This document shows, one piece after another, positions 1 through 13,400 of a stretch of 64,000 nt of DNA (positions are counted from its first letter, which is position 1; each line of letters opens with the position of its first letter). This DNA is from Pomphorhynchus laevis (lineage: Eukaryota > Acanthocephala > Palaeacanthocephala > Echinorhynchida > Pomphorhynchidae), in assembly GCA_012934845.2 (NCBI GenBank), contig WNNJ02002078.1, positions 115,026 to 179,025 on the forward strand, written 5' to 3'. A program made the translations under genes and the position numbers. The notes under the pieces were generated by a model. That model was not told the origin of the DNA, ran no database searches, and saw only the letters and a program-made list of their open reading frames with translations.

Positions 1-208
1 AATATAATATATTTTATGATATATTATATAAAATATAATATATGAATTATATTCTTTATAATATAAACCTTATTATGTTGTGAATATAAAATATATATTT
101 TAAAATAAATAAAATGATATTATGACGATTACGTCTCTAATAAATTAGAGACGATTGTCGAAGTTAACTTCAAAGTTTAAGAACAGTATAAAAGTGTACT
201 ACAAAACT
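1..208. other. AT-rich sequence, no feature seen
   Basis: Very AT-rich sequence with short AT runs at the window edge. No reading frame, RNA gene or repeat end can be supported here. Confidence 0.5.
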
Positions 209-649
209 GGTGCGAGACTTAGTGGCATTTTCAAAAGGAAACCAGTTGCAGCATCACAATGTGTAATATATACCATTCCGTGTTCAGATTGTGAGAAGAC
301 CTATGTTGGACAAACTAAATAAGGTTTAAAAAAGAGAACGTACCAACATACGTACAACCTGAAGAAAAGTGATGCATCTTCAGCAATATTCAATCATGTT
401 TTTGAGACCGGCCATAACATTGATTTCGAAAGCATAGATATTCTACATAAAGAAAAACAGTTAGGGCGTAGGCTCATTTTGAAATCATTGTACATTTCCA
501 TCTTTCCTACAATGGAAGGGAATAAATCTAACTGGTCCTTTAAATTCCATCCACAAGACGTACAAAAAGATGTAAACTATAAACTTGCTAAACATCGTGA
601 TAAGGTTGACAAAATGAAATCAGCTATTGCCGATAGGGCTATAACTTAG
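209..649 (+). pseudogene. Penelope-like element GIY-YIG endonuclease fragment
   Basis: A reading frame across this stretch encodes the C-terminal GIY-YIG endonuclease of a Penelope-like retroelement. Visible parts are VIYTIPCSDC, then YVGQT, a basic stretch with R and H, and GHNIDFES, all in family order. One in-frame TAA at 320-322, just after the YVGQTK motif, breaks it; the frame otherwise runs to the TAG at 647-649. The reverse transcriptase half is absent, so this is a 5'-truncated copy. About 55 bases downstream lies a hairpin followed by GAAATATC, as expected of a PLE tail. Confidence 0.75.
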
Positions 650-705
650 TTACATTATTTTTAATGGAATTTTCTTTTTGTGTAATATTTTTCTTCTATT
701 TTTAG

Positions 706-739
706 ATTGAAAAAGACTGCTAAGTACAGTCGAAATATC
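706..739 (+). ncRNA. Degenerate PLE-type hammerhead motif in element tail
   Basis: A GACTG/CAGTC hairpin is followed directly by GAAATATC, which matches stem II, the GAAA box and the short palindromic stem III (AUAU) of hammerhead ribozymes found in PLE ends. The CUGANGA box is eroded to TTGAAAA, so activity is unlikely. Confidence 0.4.
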
Positions 740-779
740 AAATAAATAAAGTTCTTTTTGTATTCTCAAAGATGATTCG

Positions 780-1458
780 CAATAAAAAAGTTAGTTTTGA
801 CCCGAAAGCAATTCTCAACGATAAATAAAAATATAAATAAATAAAATAAAAATAAATATAATTCAGAGAACTTTATATTTTATTGTAGTTTTAGACAGCT
901 TATATTGATATACACATATATTGATATAATATACTTATATTATATATTTTATAATGTAAATTTAATATTTGCACTTAATTTAATTAAATTTTAAATAACA
1001 TTAAAATACTAATGATTATCAACTTTTTGGTCTTTTAATTGTCGACCTGACCTACCACTACGAGAGATGGAAGATGACGCTTAAAGATTGTTGTTGCATT
1101 AAATTTCTATTAATTAACATAAATTAATGTAATATAATTTTAGATATTTTACAGTTAATACTTTTTACGCTTGCTAAATCAAAAAATATTTAATATTAAA
1201 ACACTTTAAAAATAGGTAATGTAAAGAAAATACCCATTTTATAGGTATTTATCAGATATTTATAAATTTAATTTATCATTATTAATTAAATTATAATTTA
1301 ATTTTTAATATTACATCAATCGGTTGATTATTCCTTAACGAATTAAATAAATTTATAAATTTTTTATAGATCATTTGTTGCAACCGTATATATAATTTAT
1401 CAGCTTTATTTTGGTTGTGCGAAGTTTATTAAGACTTAGAACCTTGTGCTTCATTTAG
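780..1458. other. AT-rich non-coding sequence upstream of the first Eya exon seen
   Basis: No gene or repeat is recognised. It ends with a splice acceptor (AG at 1457-1458) for the first visible Eya exon. Earlier Eya exons, which code for the poorly conserved N-terminal part, must lie outside the window or be too diverged to see. Confidence 0.4.
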
Positions 1459-4400
1459 CTCATCCTTGCAAAACACGCAAGCGTCAAGTGCCCTCACCAG
1501 GCTTAAACGATCATATCAGTCGCGTTTTTATCTGGGATCTTGATGAAACAGCCATTATTTTCCAATCTCTGTTATCCGGTGAATACGCTCGTAAACACGG
1601 CAAGGTATCTAAACTGAATGATTTTTTAAATTATGTGCTTTTTTAAAGGACATTCAACGATGTGTTAATCTAGGCCTAGAAATGGAGGATTTTATATTTT
1701 ACCTATGTGATAACTACTTTTTCTTTAGAGACCTTGAGGTACTTAGCAATATCATGAACTAACCATATAACATACTTTTGAAGGAAAACGATCAAATGCA
1801 CATTAACGAATTATACAATGAAGATATCGGATACGATTTAAGGTACTGCATGTTTATTTACAATTCAAACATATCGTGTGTTTACTATCAAAAAAATAAC
1901 GTTTAATAATTTTGTTAATTTTAATTTTATTTTAAAAATGCGGTAAATGGTGTCAGCTAACAAAGCGATACATTCATAAGGTATTCATAAAAATTATGGA
2001 TATTTTATGGGATTACTTAATGAAATATAGATTATTCATACTCATTATTTTAATTAAGAATAATCAAATGCTTTCTTATCTTTAACATTATTTGTATCAA
2101 ATTAAATAATGAAAGGATGATGTGTTTTTCTTTTTATCTTTGTTTTTCCGATAAGAAATATTTTTGTAATATTATTAAGATATTGTTAGAAATAACGTTA
2201 TTAGAACCTAATTGTATATTATCTAAAATACTCGTAAGTTATTGGCCTAGACCACATGCGATCAAGTCTTGTCTGCATTCAGTTTTTACTTCAATGATTG
2301 TGAAGTAAAACGTTTTAAGATTTAAGGTGATCTCAAATTTGCCATATTTATTTGCCTAATTCTATAGTTATTTAATAAATAAAAATAATAATAGTGAAAA
2401 ATAAAACCAAAAATGAAAATATGAAAGACAATATAAATATAGCCTATAAATAGAGCCTTTAGTATATGTTAGTAGCTAATGACTGAATTTGAATTGAAGC
2501 CTTTGGATCACTATTTTCTTTAGTCACAATATCCTTTCATTTACTTTTTTGTAACTTAATAAACTGTATTTTAGGTTTGTTTTGAAATTTTAGTCTTCCG
2601 CCAAATGTGGTCTTTTAGACTTTTTAAGTTATGCTTCATTTACTTTAAATGAATATTAAAATTTTTGAATATTATATTTTAATATCAAATTAAAATAATA
2701 TTTAATTAAAATTAATATAAAAATTAATTTTAATATTTAATATTAATTTTTATTCGTTACATTATACATTTATACTATCCAAATGATTACTAATTAAAGT
2801 CTGATATTTAAATAAAATTTGATCAAAATATCAACATAAAGTATTTGAAATTTACTTAAATAATTTCATTAACTTGTTATTTTTGATTTAATAAAATGAT
2901 AAAAAACAGTTTATTTTTATTTTACAATATTATCAAGAACGAATCAGGGGTAAGATTTTTAAAAATCTAGATCATCTCTAAGATTTGTGTCCTGGTGTAC
3001 CAAAAGCTGCAAAAATATGGAATGAGTTTGATTTTATTTAATTTGTAAATTTAATCTGTAATATTAGTTTATATCTTTCAATGAAATGTTTAATTAAAAA
3101 TTTTACTTATTAATTACTAAAATAGTCATTATGTATTTTATATTTCATATGCATTTAGCAATAAAATATATAAATCGATATGTCTCGTCGACAGTTTAAA
3201 ATATTGATTATTCTTTAATGTTTTACATGCGATAAACTTATCTGTTTCTATAAACGAATAGATTATTAAATTATTGTAACTTTTTTAAAATATATATTTT
3301 TGGACAAGTCCTGACAAAGTAGATACTTTTTCTACGCATAGTGTTCATTCGTAGTGTTTCACTTAGCTATTATCATATTTGGTAATAATTCAGACAACCA
3401 CATAATATTAATGTTAAGTGTTTAGCTTTTTTATCTCTTTATAAAACTACTATCTTTATGGTTTAGCAATTATGATTTTATTAACGACGGATTATCTACT
3501 GTGAACGCTCATTTGGGATTTGCATCAACTGCATCTACATTAAAGGGTAGCTCTGAGTGGCTAAAGAAGATATCTCTGCGATACATGAAAATCAAAGATC
3601 TATTTACAACTAATCAAAATTCTATTGAATGTATAGCGCGTTTAAGATCAAGTACATTGTTTCTATTTTATATTTTAACTGTTTAGCTTTGTTTCCGGCA
3701 AACAGATATGATCGTTGGCTTAGGTTAAGATGTAACATCGAAGATTTTACGGATTCATGGACAAGTTTATCACATCAGGCTTTAAGTCAAATATCAAGAA
3801 GGTGACAATTACTTAAGATATGTTATTATTATCTTAATAAAATATAATGTAGCGGGCACGATAAAGGCTCTTCGATAATAAAGGATTTAATATTAAATGT
3901 TGATTTCGATGTTTAATAAAGCATAAATATAAAATTAAGGGTTAACATTTTTTTATAAAATTATGTAAGCACAAAGTCGTTGTACGTAACCACCTTTTTA
4001 GGTGTAAAAAACGAAACATGAGATTCACGGTATACCTTTAACATTAAAAAACGTGAATATTGAACTTAGACGATGTGATATAATACTTCGACGATTTGTT
4101 TATATACTTGTCGACAAGGTCAGCTAACATCGTCAAGAAAAATCGAACGAAAAATTGAACGAACGGAAAGTATTCGGTTGCCTATGGTTTAATAGGAAAA
4201 TAATCTCGTTTATTACTGACGATGCTAGCAGTTGCTGGCAAAAATTCAAAGAAATTTAGAAATCTGTTATATTAGTTTGCTTATGTTCGTTTATATATAC
4301 AAAATGATGTTGCTTGATAGACTGGACTTTGATTCACGACTTTCAATCACCATGTCACTTCTAGACGACCACTTCAGCATCTAAATGATGACTACCCGGC

Positions 4401-7400
4401 AACACTAATCAGTAGAATGAGGTACCCATTGATTATTTCGGCTGTCTGTGTGACATTGTGAATAAGGCATTTCCGACACTTTGCTTAATTGTCTGAGGCT
4501 TACGCTCTTTACCTGATCGAATTGCTATGCGGACCATCCTTAAAGATTTGGCAGAGGTTGTTGCTGAATTGTAGCTGCACTCGTTGGATCCTCACTGGAT
4601 ACGGCAGGTATAATAGTAGTGCACGGATGTGCTGAGTAGACAACGATTCTTGATTTCTTACGAAATCTTGGATAGTCTAGAAGTGACATGATGCCTGAAC
4701 GTCGTGAATCAAAGTCCAGTCTAAAGTGCAGCAACTTTTTCTGTAATTGCTATTTTTCGTAAGAAATCCTGGACCGTTGTTTACATAGCACATCCGTACA
4801 TTACCATTTATATATTGCGCCATTTTTAGCAGCTATTTTATAAAAAAGTTTTCTTTTGTTTATTATATTTTCATGAAAATGATCTTCTACTTTAAAAAAA
4901 TTAATACAAAAGCCACTGAGGCATTTAGCTAAAATCTGATAATGTCACAAAATTAAATAATTTAAATTATTCAAATAGGTACTCGCATTAGCAAATTTTG
5001 ATTATTTTTAATAGTTAATTATAATCAATTTAAACATATGTAATTAAATTATAATAAATTATTAAATCAAGAAATATTTTATAATTATTTATTTAAAAGT
5101 TATTTTTTATAAATTTAAATTTCTAAATTAAAAGATATTTTATTAAATACAATCAGTATTTCGTTTTTATTTATTTTATTTTAAATTAAACAAAAATCAA
5201 AAATATAGGAAAACTTTAAAAATAGAAAACTACAAAACAAAGAAAAAATTTATTTAAATTTATTGAAAACATGTAGTGTTTCCACCTCAGAAGTGAAAAA
5301 CACTACAATAGTGACGCAATCAAACACTAACGGTTGATTATGTCAAGATCATACAAAGACATTTCATTTCATAAGAAGAGTTTGTCATTTAATCTTTTTA
5401 AAATATTTAATTATAATCAATTTAAAAATATTTAATTTAATGATAATTAATTATTAAATCAAAAAATATTTTATAATAGTTAATTATTTAATAAAAAGTT
5501 ATTTTTTATAATTAATGATTAATTATTAAATGAACTTCGTTTTACATAAGGTATTTGATATCAATATCCGTTTATATTATTGCTGAGATATTTATATTAT
5601 CAACAATAGTGTTGATATTTGATGTGGTGAATTCCTCATATACTGTGTATATGTAATTATTATAAATATTTATAAATTAATAAGTATACATTACTTTTGT
5701 AAATATCGAATAGCAAAATACTAAATAACGTACTTCTCAATTAACCATTTCAATTTACAGTATAAATATAAGAAGCGAAATTGTAAACAAATCAAACCTG
5801 GTAAAGCACGTCATTCATCAAAATTGATGACATGCTCTTAAGTATTTTCCTTACTGCCGTGATTACTTGAATGCTTAAACATTATATCTGCGTTATAAAA
5901 TATTAAGACAATTCCATAATTCATTTTTTATAATGAGACTAAAACCCATAAAATTTGATAATGGCACAAAATCACCATACTACTCATTTTGTCAACGTTT
6001 ATTAATTATATTAATTATAAGTAACAAAAATAAAATTGTAAACAAATCACGTTATTAATTGACATTTTAATTGACAGTTGTTTATGTCTATATCAAGCAT
6101 GTCATTCAGTTAATGTTTACTTTCAAAGTCAATGCAAACATTGAATAAATGTGAATGCGGGTTTTCAAAAAGAATATTTAAACAGCAACACTACCAATTA
6201 AAACGTAAACAAACTTTGTTTACTGATAAATGTTTACTTTTAGATAAAATACATTGATATATTTCAAAAAAAATACTTTTTTTTCAACTGTATTAATAGT
6301 ATGCGCAATCAGATCAATTGAACATTGAATAAAAGTATTTAAGAACTAAATACTAATAAGATAAATATGCCTTATATTTCTATAATTGAATATATTTTTA
6401 ATTGATCTGAGAGGCGTATAACTTTAATATGGTACACATTATTTTTATAGTTTAGTTAATTATAAATGCAATATTTCTAATATTTAAATTTATCAAATTA
6501 TAATATTAAATATATTAAATTATAATATTTTCGAACTTTTTATCCAGAATTATTTGTTTACATTTATACTATTTCTATTTTCCAAATGCCGAGAAGCAAA
6601 GTGCCTTTAATAAATTATCTATTCATAAATATTAATCACAATAATTATTCAAATGTTAATCCATAAACTAACAGTTAAATTAATATAACTAAATGGTGCT
6701 AATAGTTGTCATCAAAAATAGTAATTATTAAAATCATTTTAAATAATGGGAAAACGTTTTGTCTTAATATGCTTTCAACAACTGAAATTAATTGGCAGTA
6801 TTTATATATTAACTAATATAATATAATATATAATATAATATATATAATATTATATATATAATCTAATATCTAGTTCAAATCATTATTAAATTAAAAATAT
6901 TTTACTTTTTGCCCTTCTTAATCAGATTACTGTAAATTTAGAAATGACTGCGTGAACATTCTAGTAACATCCACACATTTAATTGCAGCCCTAGCAAAAC
7001 TAATGCTTTTCGGATTGACATCATCCTTCACAATCGATAATATCTACAGTGCTGCCAAGTCAGGTTTGCTGTCAACTTGATTAATCTTATTAGTTTGTAT
7101 TAATAATTAACGTAATAAATTTTTTTAAATAATAAAATATAATTTGTAATAATTAAATATAATTTAAAGGGTTCAAAGAAAAGACGAAATTATTTTTTTG
7201 ATATTCCGCTTACTAAATACAATAAATTGATTTAACCGGAACACTATAAATAGAACAGCTAATTTGTGTCACATTTTAATTCAATTAATATTTTTAATCG
7301 GTTTTTTTGTTTAATTACAATTCAATTAATACTGCAATAAGAAAATTTTCTGAAAGAAGGCGATAAGTGTCAAGTTAAAATATTTGTAAGCAAAAAATAT

Positions 7401-10400
7401 ATTTTTTTGTTCTGAAAATACGAAAATAAAGTTTTACAATAAAATGAAATTACTATTATAAATTTTAAAAATTTCATTTTAATTAGCTGCTCTCATGTCA
7501 CAGAATTTACAATTTTGCTTATTAAATTAAAAACTAATTATAATTAATTAATAAATTAAAAGATATTTTATTATAATTAATTATTAAATTATGTTCATTA
7601 TGATCTAAATTTAAAATAGTATTATAAACAAAAATATTGTAAATTATTTAAAATCAAAATATTTTGTATTTATATTTGAATTAATTTAAATTATAATATG
7701 AAACGCATCATTTATTCATTTTAAACATTGAAAACGGGAGAACGACGATACGATCAGTTATAACAACCAGATTTATTAACAAAAAGAAAGTAGTAATTCA
7801 CTAGCATCGTCAAACCACCTCAAAAAGTCAAATCAAAACCTTATCAAAGAAAGCATCAAAGAAATATTTCTATTCAGGCGACTTTAAAATTAGAAAACCG
7901 AAATTAAAAAGTAAAAATCGGAGAAAGGGCAAAACATAATTGTTTCTACAGAAATGCTATTCTGCAGTGAGGTAAATGAAACAATTAAACATTTTTTATC
8001 ATTCGAAAACCAGTATTAAAGCAGAATGAATTTAATTTTTATCGGATAATTCAAATCTTATTCGTTTTATTGATTTTACAATTTAAATAAAGTTTTGTAG
8101 CTGTGAGCGGATGATGGTCTATATTTGCATTTAAGCGTCTCATTTACTAAAAATCGATTGCCAAAATCATAAAATTTCATAGGCACCATATCTAATATAT
8201 AAAATATCATACGACACTCGCACGGTTTAATTTTTCTTGTGTGGAGTTTAACGACGTTGCGGTTCTTAAACTTTAAAAAAAGTATACAAGTCTTTTGAAA
8301 TATAAACTGCCAAATGAAGGAATTTAAATTCGTTCATTTTTAAATCAAACAAACCATTTTTCATTAGCTTCGATGTAAAAAATGCGGACATTTCGATCAG
8401 AAACGATTTAATTTTAAATGTGGATTTGGTATTAGGGAGACAATTTTCTTAATTTGACGTAATCTTAATTCGATGTATCAAAAGTGAAATAGAATCTTCT
8501 GAAATTGATTATACGAAATCAATTAAAATCAATTCCACATTTAAAACGTCAGAAATTTGTGAAAATCACCCATATCATTTAAAAAGCGAAATAACAACTT
8601 AATGCCATTTATATACAAATAAGTTAAAGTTTGTTCTCCTTAAGCTTAAATATAAATTTATATTTCTTAAGATATAAATTTTTTATTTATATTGATTTAT
8701 CAATTTTAATTAATTAAAATTATGATCTCCTGATGTTATCTCCTACTCAGCTCGATTAAATTGTGGTGCTACACTTTTTAATAGTTTACTCGTGTCCAGT
8801 TAAATTATATCTATAGTAATGCATCTAACAACAGAGTAAAATGTTGTAATCCTTTGAGGGTAGTTTAAGCTTTTATAAGTTATTGTAAGAAAGCGAATTC
8901 ACTTTTTCTGTGCGATATACACTATTTTGAGTTATACCGTCAATCGCTAAAAGATACAAATTATCCTCAGTTCTTACCTTTTAACATAATATAAAGTTTC
9001 CAGGTGAATATTTCTAATTTATAAAATACAAGCAAAAATGTTGAGGCAGTGTGCATTCACTCACGCAGAGAACAAATAGGCATCCTGCCTTATAATTAGA
9101 AGCATTTGGAACGATGCGTTTCTTTAGCCGTAAATGCTATTCATTTAAATCGGATTTATTTCGGATCTTTTATAAAATTGCGTGTATCCGTATAAATATA
9201 ATCAAAGACAACTTTGAATTAACTGAGCATTCGAAATTATTATGCAATTGTCTTAATTTAAGTTTACTATTTTTGCCAGGAAAGGAGTTATGCTTTGAGA
9301 ATATCGCTAGAAAATTCGATCGCAAGACAACTTTTATCGTTATTGGAGACGGCCATGAAGAGGAGGGTGTGGCCAAAAATGTAAGCGCTTGATTAATTAT
9401 ACTATTTATAACAAATATTTAAATATTCATCTATTATCAATTAATAATAATCATAAAATCTTTATAATAACAATTTCGATATTTTCATTGCTTTAATTTT
9501 TTTAGAAGTCAAATAAAAATCACTATCTCCACTTATTAATAAGTGAAGAGAGTAAAATATAAAATTGTATTTAAATATTGAATTTTCAAAAGCCAACTGC
9601 TATCATCAGAATAAAATTGTTCAAAATATTTTTACTGTTTCAGTGTTTATAAAGCTGTCAACTGCATATTTTACAAACAGTGTCTACCGTCTACACGTAT
9701 ACACCGTGTAAAGTGTCTACTGTGTATTATGTAATTTACATATTACCTATCGAATTTCCGATAGCCAACTGTTATCATCATGATGAAATTATAAATGTAA
9801 TTTAAATTAAAAATGCAATGTTTGTTACTGCGAATTTTAAATGCTGTAAATATTACGTTCAGACATAAAAAGTTAAACCAAAAAGTTTACCAGAGAATTG
9901 GTCTCAAAAGAAGGACTTTCATTCGCAAAATTTACGAAAGACAAGATTAAATGCACATGAAATAAAAGCTGCATTAAATTAATGAACGTACCGTGAAACC
10001 ACGATCATAAGTTTGCTTGCGAGAAATGTTCGCATTCATTAAACTTTAGAACAACATTGACTGCATTAATGACGAAAACGAAATCGTCATTACAAATGTT
10101 ACATATATAATGTTTTTAAAGTAGACTTTCCTGAAAATAATTTGCTACAATTGACAATGTAAGTTTGTATCTGGTTATAACGTACTAAATATAATAAATA
10201 AAAACTGTGATAATTAAATAAAACTAATTAATAAAACTTATTAAATCGTGTTAATTAGATATCATTTTAGTTTGGCTACACTTTCTTCAAGCTATTTCTT
10301 TAGCGTAATTTTGCTAGAATAATTTACGGATGAACTTGGTTTGCTCATACGCGTATCCATGATAAGCGAATATTTACAATATATGCTACCCAGCATATTA

Positions 10401-13400
10401 CATTATGCTCGACAATCGTATCAAATCATTAAGTAGAAATTTTACCAATTTGGGTAAAATCTAGAATTTTGGTAAGCTAACATGAATTACTATGTTGGTA
10501 GTCATCCCGATTTTAGATTGCAAAATTACGTCATATTGATTTCTTTTCACCATTCCCATGTTAAGGATGTTTCAAATATATCGAACAGACAGGTCGAATA
10601 ATTATTATACGGGTGTTTGGGCAAAAATGCTACTCCCTTACTTCAACGAGCCAATAGTATGTATTGGCGAATCATGCCCGTAGCACTGGCCATACTATCG
10701 ACTTTAATAACGTGAAAATAATTGATGTAAAGATCAATTATAGAAAACGCTCAATTAAATAAGTCGTCATCATCAAGCTACTTCAGTCGTCATTGAATAT
10801 CCATAAGGAATTTAAACTTTATACTTTGTAATTTTTAATTCTTCTTGTTAAATCTTTATGGAACGAAGAAAAGATTTTTTTATTCAATACAACAAAACGT
10901 TTATGTCCGATATTTTAATAGCTACTGCTATCATCGTCAGAAAACTACAAAAAATTACTAAAGTTGTCATTTATACAAATTACAATAAAACGAAGGTATG
11001 TTTTGCTGTTGTCGATATGATGTTTTTAAGAAAAAGTTCAAGTGGAACCAGTTTTATTCCACATATACGTTGTCCGCGCGTGTGAATGGACATAAAAGAT
11101 TTTAAAATAAGTGACGGCATATTTGCAAAAGTCGGATATCCGTAAGTAATAACCGCCTCGAATGCATGCGTTATACATTATCTCTAACTGGTCATTTGAT
11201 GCTCCAAGTATTTTCAAGCGTCTCAAAAAATAAAGACGGTGTGAGCATTTCCGAGAAATATATTGTGCGTGTGCTCCATGATAAATTAGACGTAAATATA
11301 ACTCCTAAAATCTTTAACTGATTAACTCTCATCATATTATAATCATTAAGAGTTGATTGAACGAGTGAATTTTTTAATGTGAGCCTAATTATTTTAGATT
11401 TATTAATAAAATCTTTATGGAACGAAGAGTAGTATTTTTATTCAATACAACAAAACGTTAATGTCCGATATTTTGATAGCTACTGCTATCATCGCCAGGA
11501 AACTACAAAAATTACTAAGTTGCCATTTATACAAATTACAATAAAACATAAACAATAAAAATGGAACTCCTTAATACTACGAATGTAATAATTTACAATA
11601 AAAATTGCCTAAATTGCATAACATTTTTAAATTAAAACCAAAATTTACAAAACATTACATTACAAAACATTAATTTGAAAAACATTACAAACACACATTC
11701 ACACACATTCTATACAAGGTTTTTTAAAAAACAAATTTCAAAGAACAAGAACCGCAACCCAAGATAAGCTTGGGTTGCGGTTTCATTTCGTAAGCTTGAA
11801 TTAGATTCCTTGAAAAATTTGTTCCCATAATAAATTTTAAGTTTTTTTTTAAATCATTGAATTGGAATGAGAGACCTGCTGGTTTTTCTTAATTTTATTT
11901 AATTGAAAGGCCATATCCAGTAAATTAAAATTGACTTTCTTCTCAATATTTTGACAACAATTATGTCATAATCAGGAATATTTAATCTGATGAAATACAA
12001 GAATTTTTTTGAAAATATCCAATTTCTTCTTTCTTTTATAAATAAAATCTTTATGGAACGAAGAATAGTATTTTTATTTAATACAAAAGTTGTTTTAGAA
12101 GACGTATCTGGAATTTATTTGTAATGAAAATTGGCAATAATCAATTCGCTTTTCGCCCGGGTGGAAGCACAACACACGCTCTGTTGCGCATTCACGAATT
12201 TCTTGTGGATCGTCTTGATTCTAGACAGTTTCCTATAGTTCAATTAGTATAAGCAGATATGTCGAAAGCCTTTGATCATGTTTCCATCAACTACTGCTAG
12301 AGAAGCTATCAAAAACGGGATTTTCTTACTTGCATCTTAAATTCATAGAATCTTATATAAGCAATTGACAACAACGTGTCAAGCATTTAGAATGCATATC
12401 AGAGTCCCGGTATAGTAATATTGGCGTGCATCAGGGAAGTATACTATCTCTTCCATTATTCACATTATTTGTGAATTATTTTGTGACTGTAGCATATATC
12501 GATGTATAAAGTATGCAGATGACATATCTATAATTACTTGTGAAATGAATTATTTTACATCAAATAAAACAGTTATGTCAGAAATTCGCAATCTTAGACA
12601 ATGGTGTTCCGAAAACCGCATAAGTCTAAATATTAATAATTTTTTTTTGCAAATTTCCATTTTCTCCTTTCTCTTATATTAAGAGTTGATTGAACGAGTG
12701 AATTTTTTAATGTGAGCCTAATTATTTTAGATTTATTAATAAAATCTTTATGGAACGAAGAGTAGTATTTTTATTCAATACAACAAAACGTTAATGTCCG
12801 ATATTTTGATAGCTACTGCTATCATCGCCAGGAAACTACAAAAATTACTAAGTTGCCATTTATACAAATTACAATAAAACATAAACAATAAAAATGGAAC
12901 TCCTTAATACTACGAATGTAATAATTTACAATAAAAATTGCCTAAATTGCATTACATTTTTAAATTAAAACCAAAATTTAATGAAATGTCCGTTGTCTAT
13001 ATGATACCCTGTGATAACTGTTCCTCCTCTTATATTGGTCAAACTGGACAAGGACTGGAAAAGCGTATGTCACAACATAAATATAATATTAAATGGGGTA
13101 ATATGATGGGTGCAATATCACAACATGTATTGAATTTAGGTCATAATATAAACTTTGATGACGCTTTAATTTTATCATATGAAAGTGATTATCTTTCTCG
13201 TATAATACAGGAGGCATATTTTATTAATACGAATAGCATTTTACCTAATAATAAATCTGATTTTAATTTGAAAATTTCCTATTAGTTTTTAATTAGTTGT
13301 TATCCTTATTGAACTTGGTTAATTATATTTGTTTGATGCTTTTGGTATCAATTTTACGTAATATTTATTTTATTTCATTATTATAATTTATTTTTTTAAT

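Noticed and set aside
10858-11085. 75-codon plus-strand frame starting MERRKDFF
   Set aside because: It reads through a PLE pseudo-LTR tail (the CTTTATGGAACGAAGA box and hammerhead-like motif), so it is not a gene.
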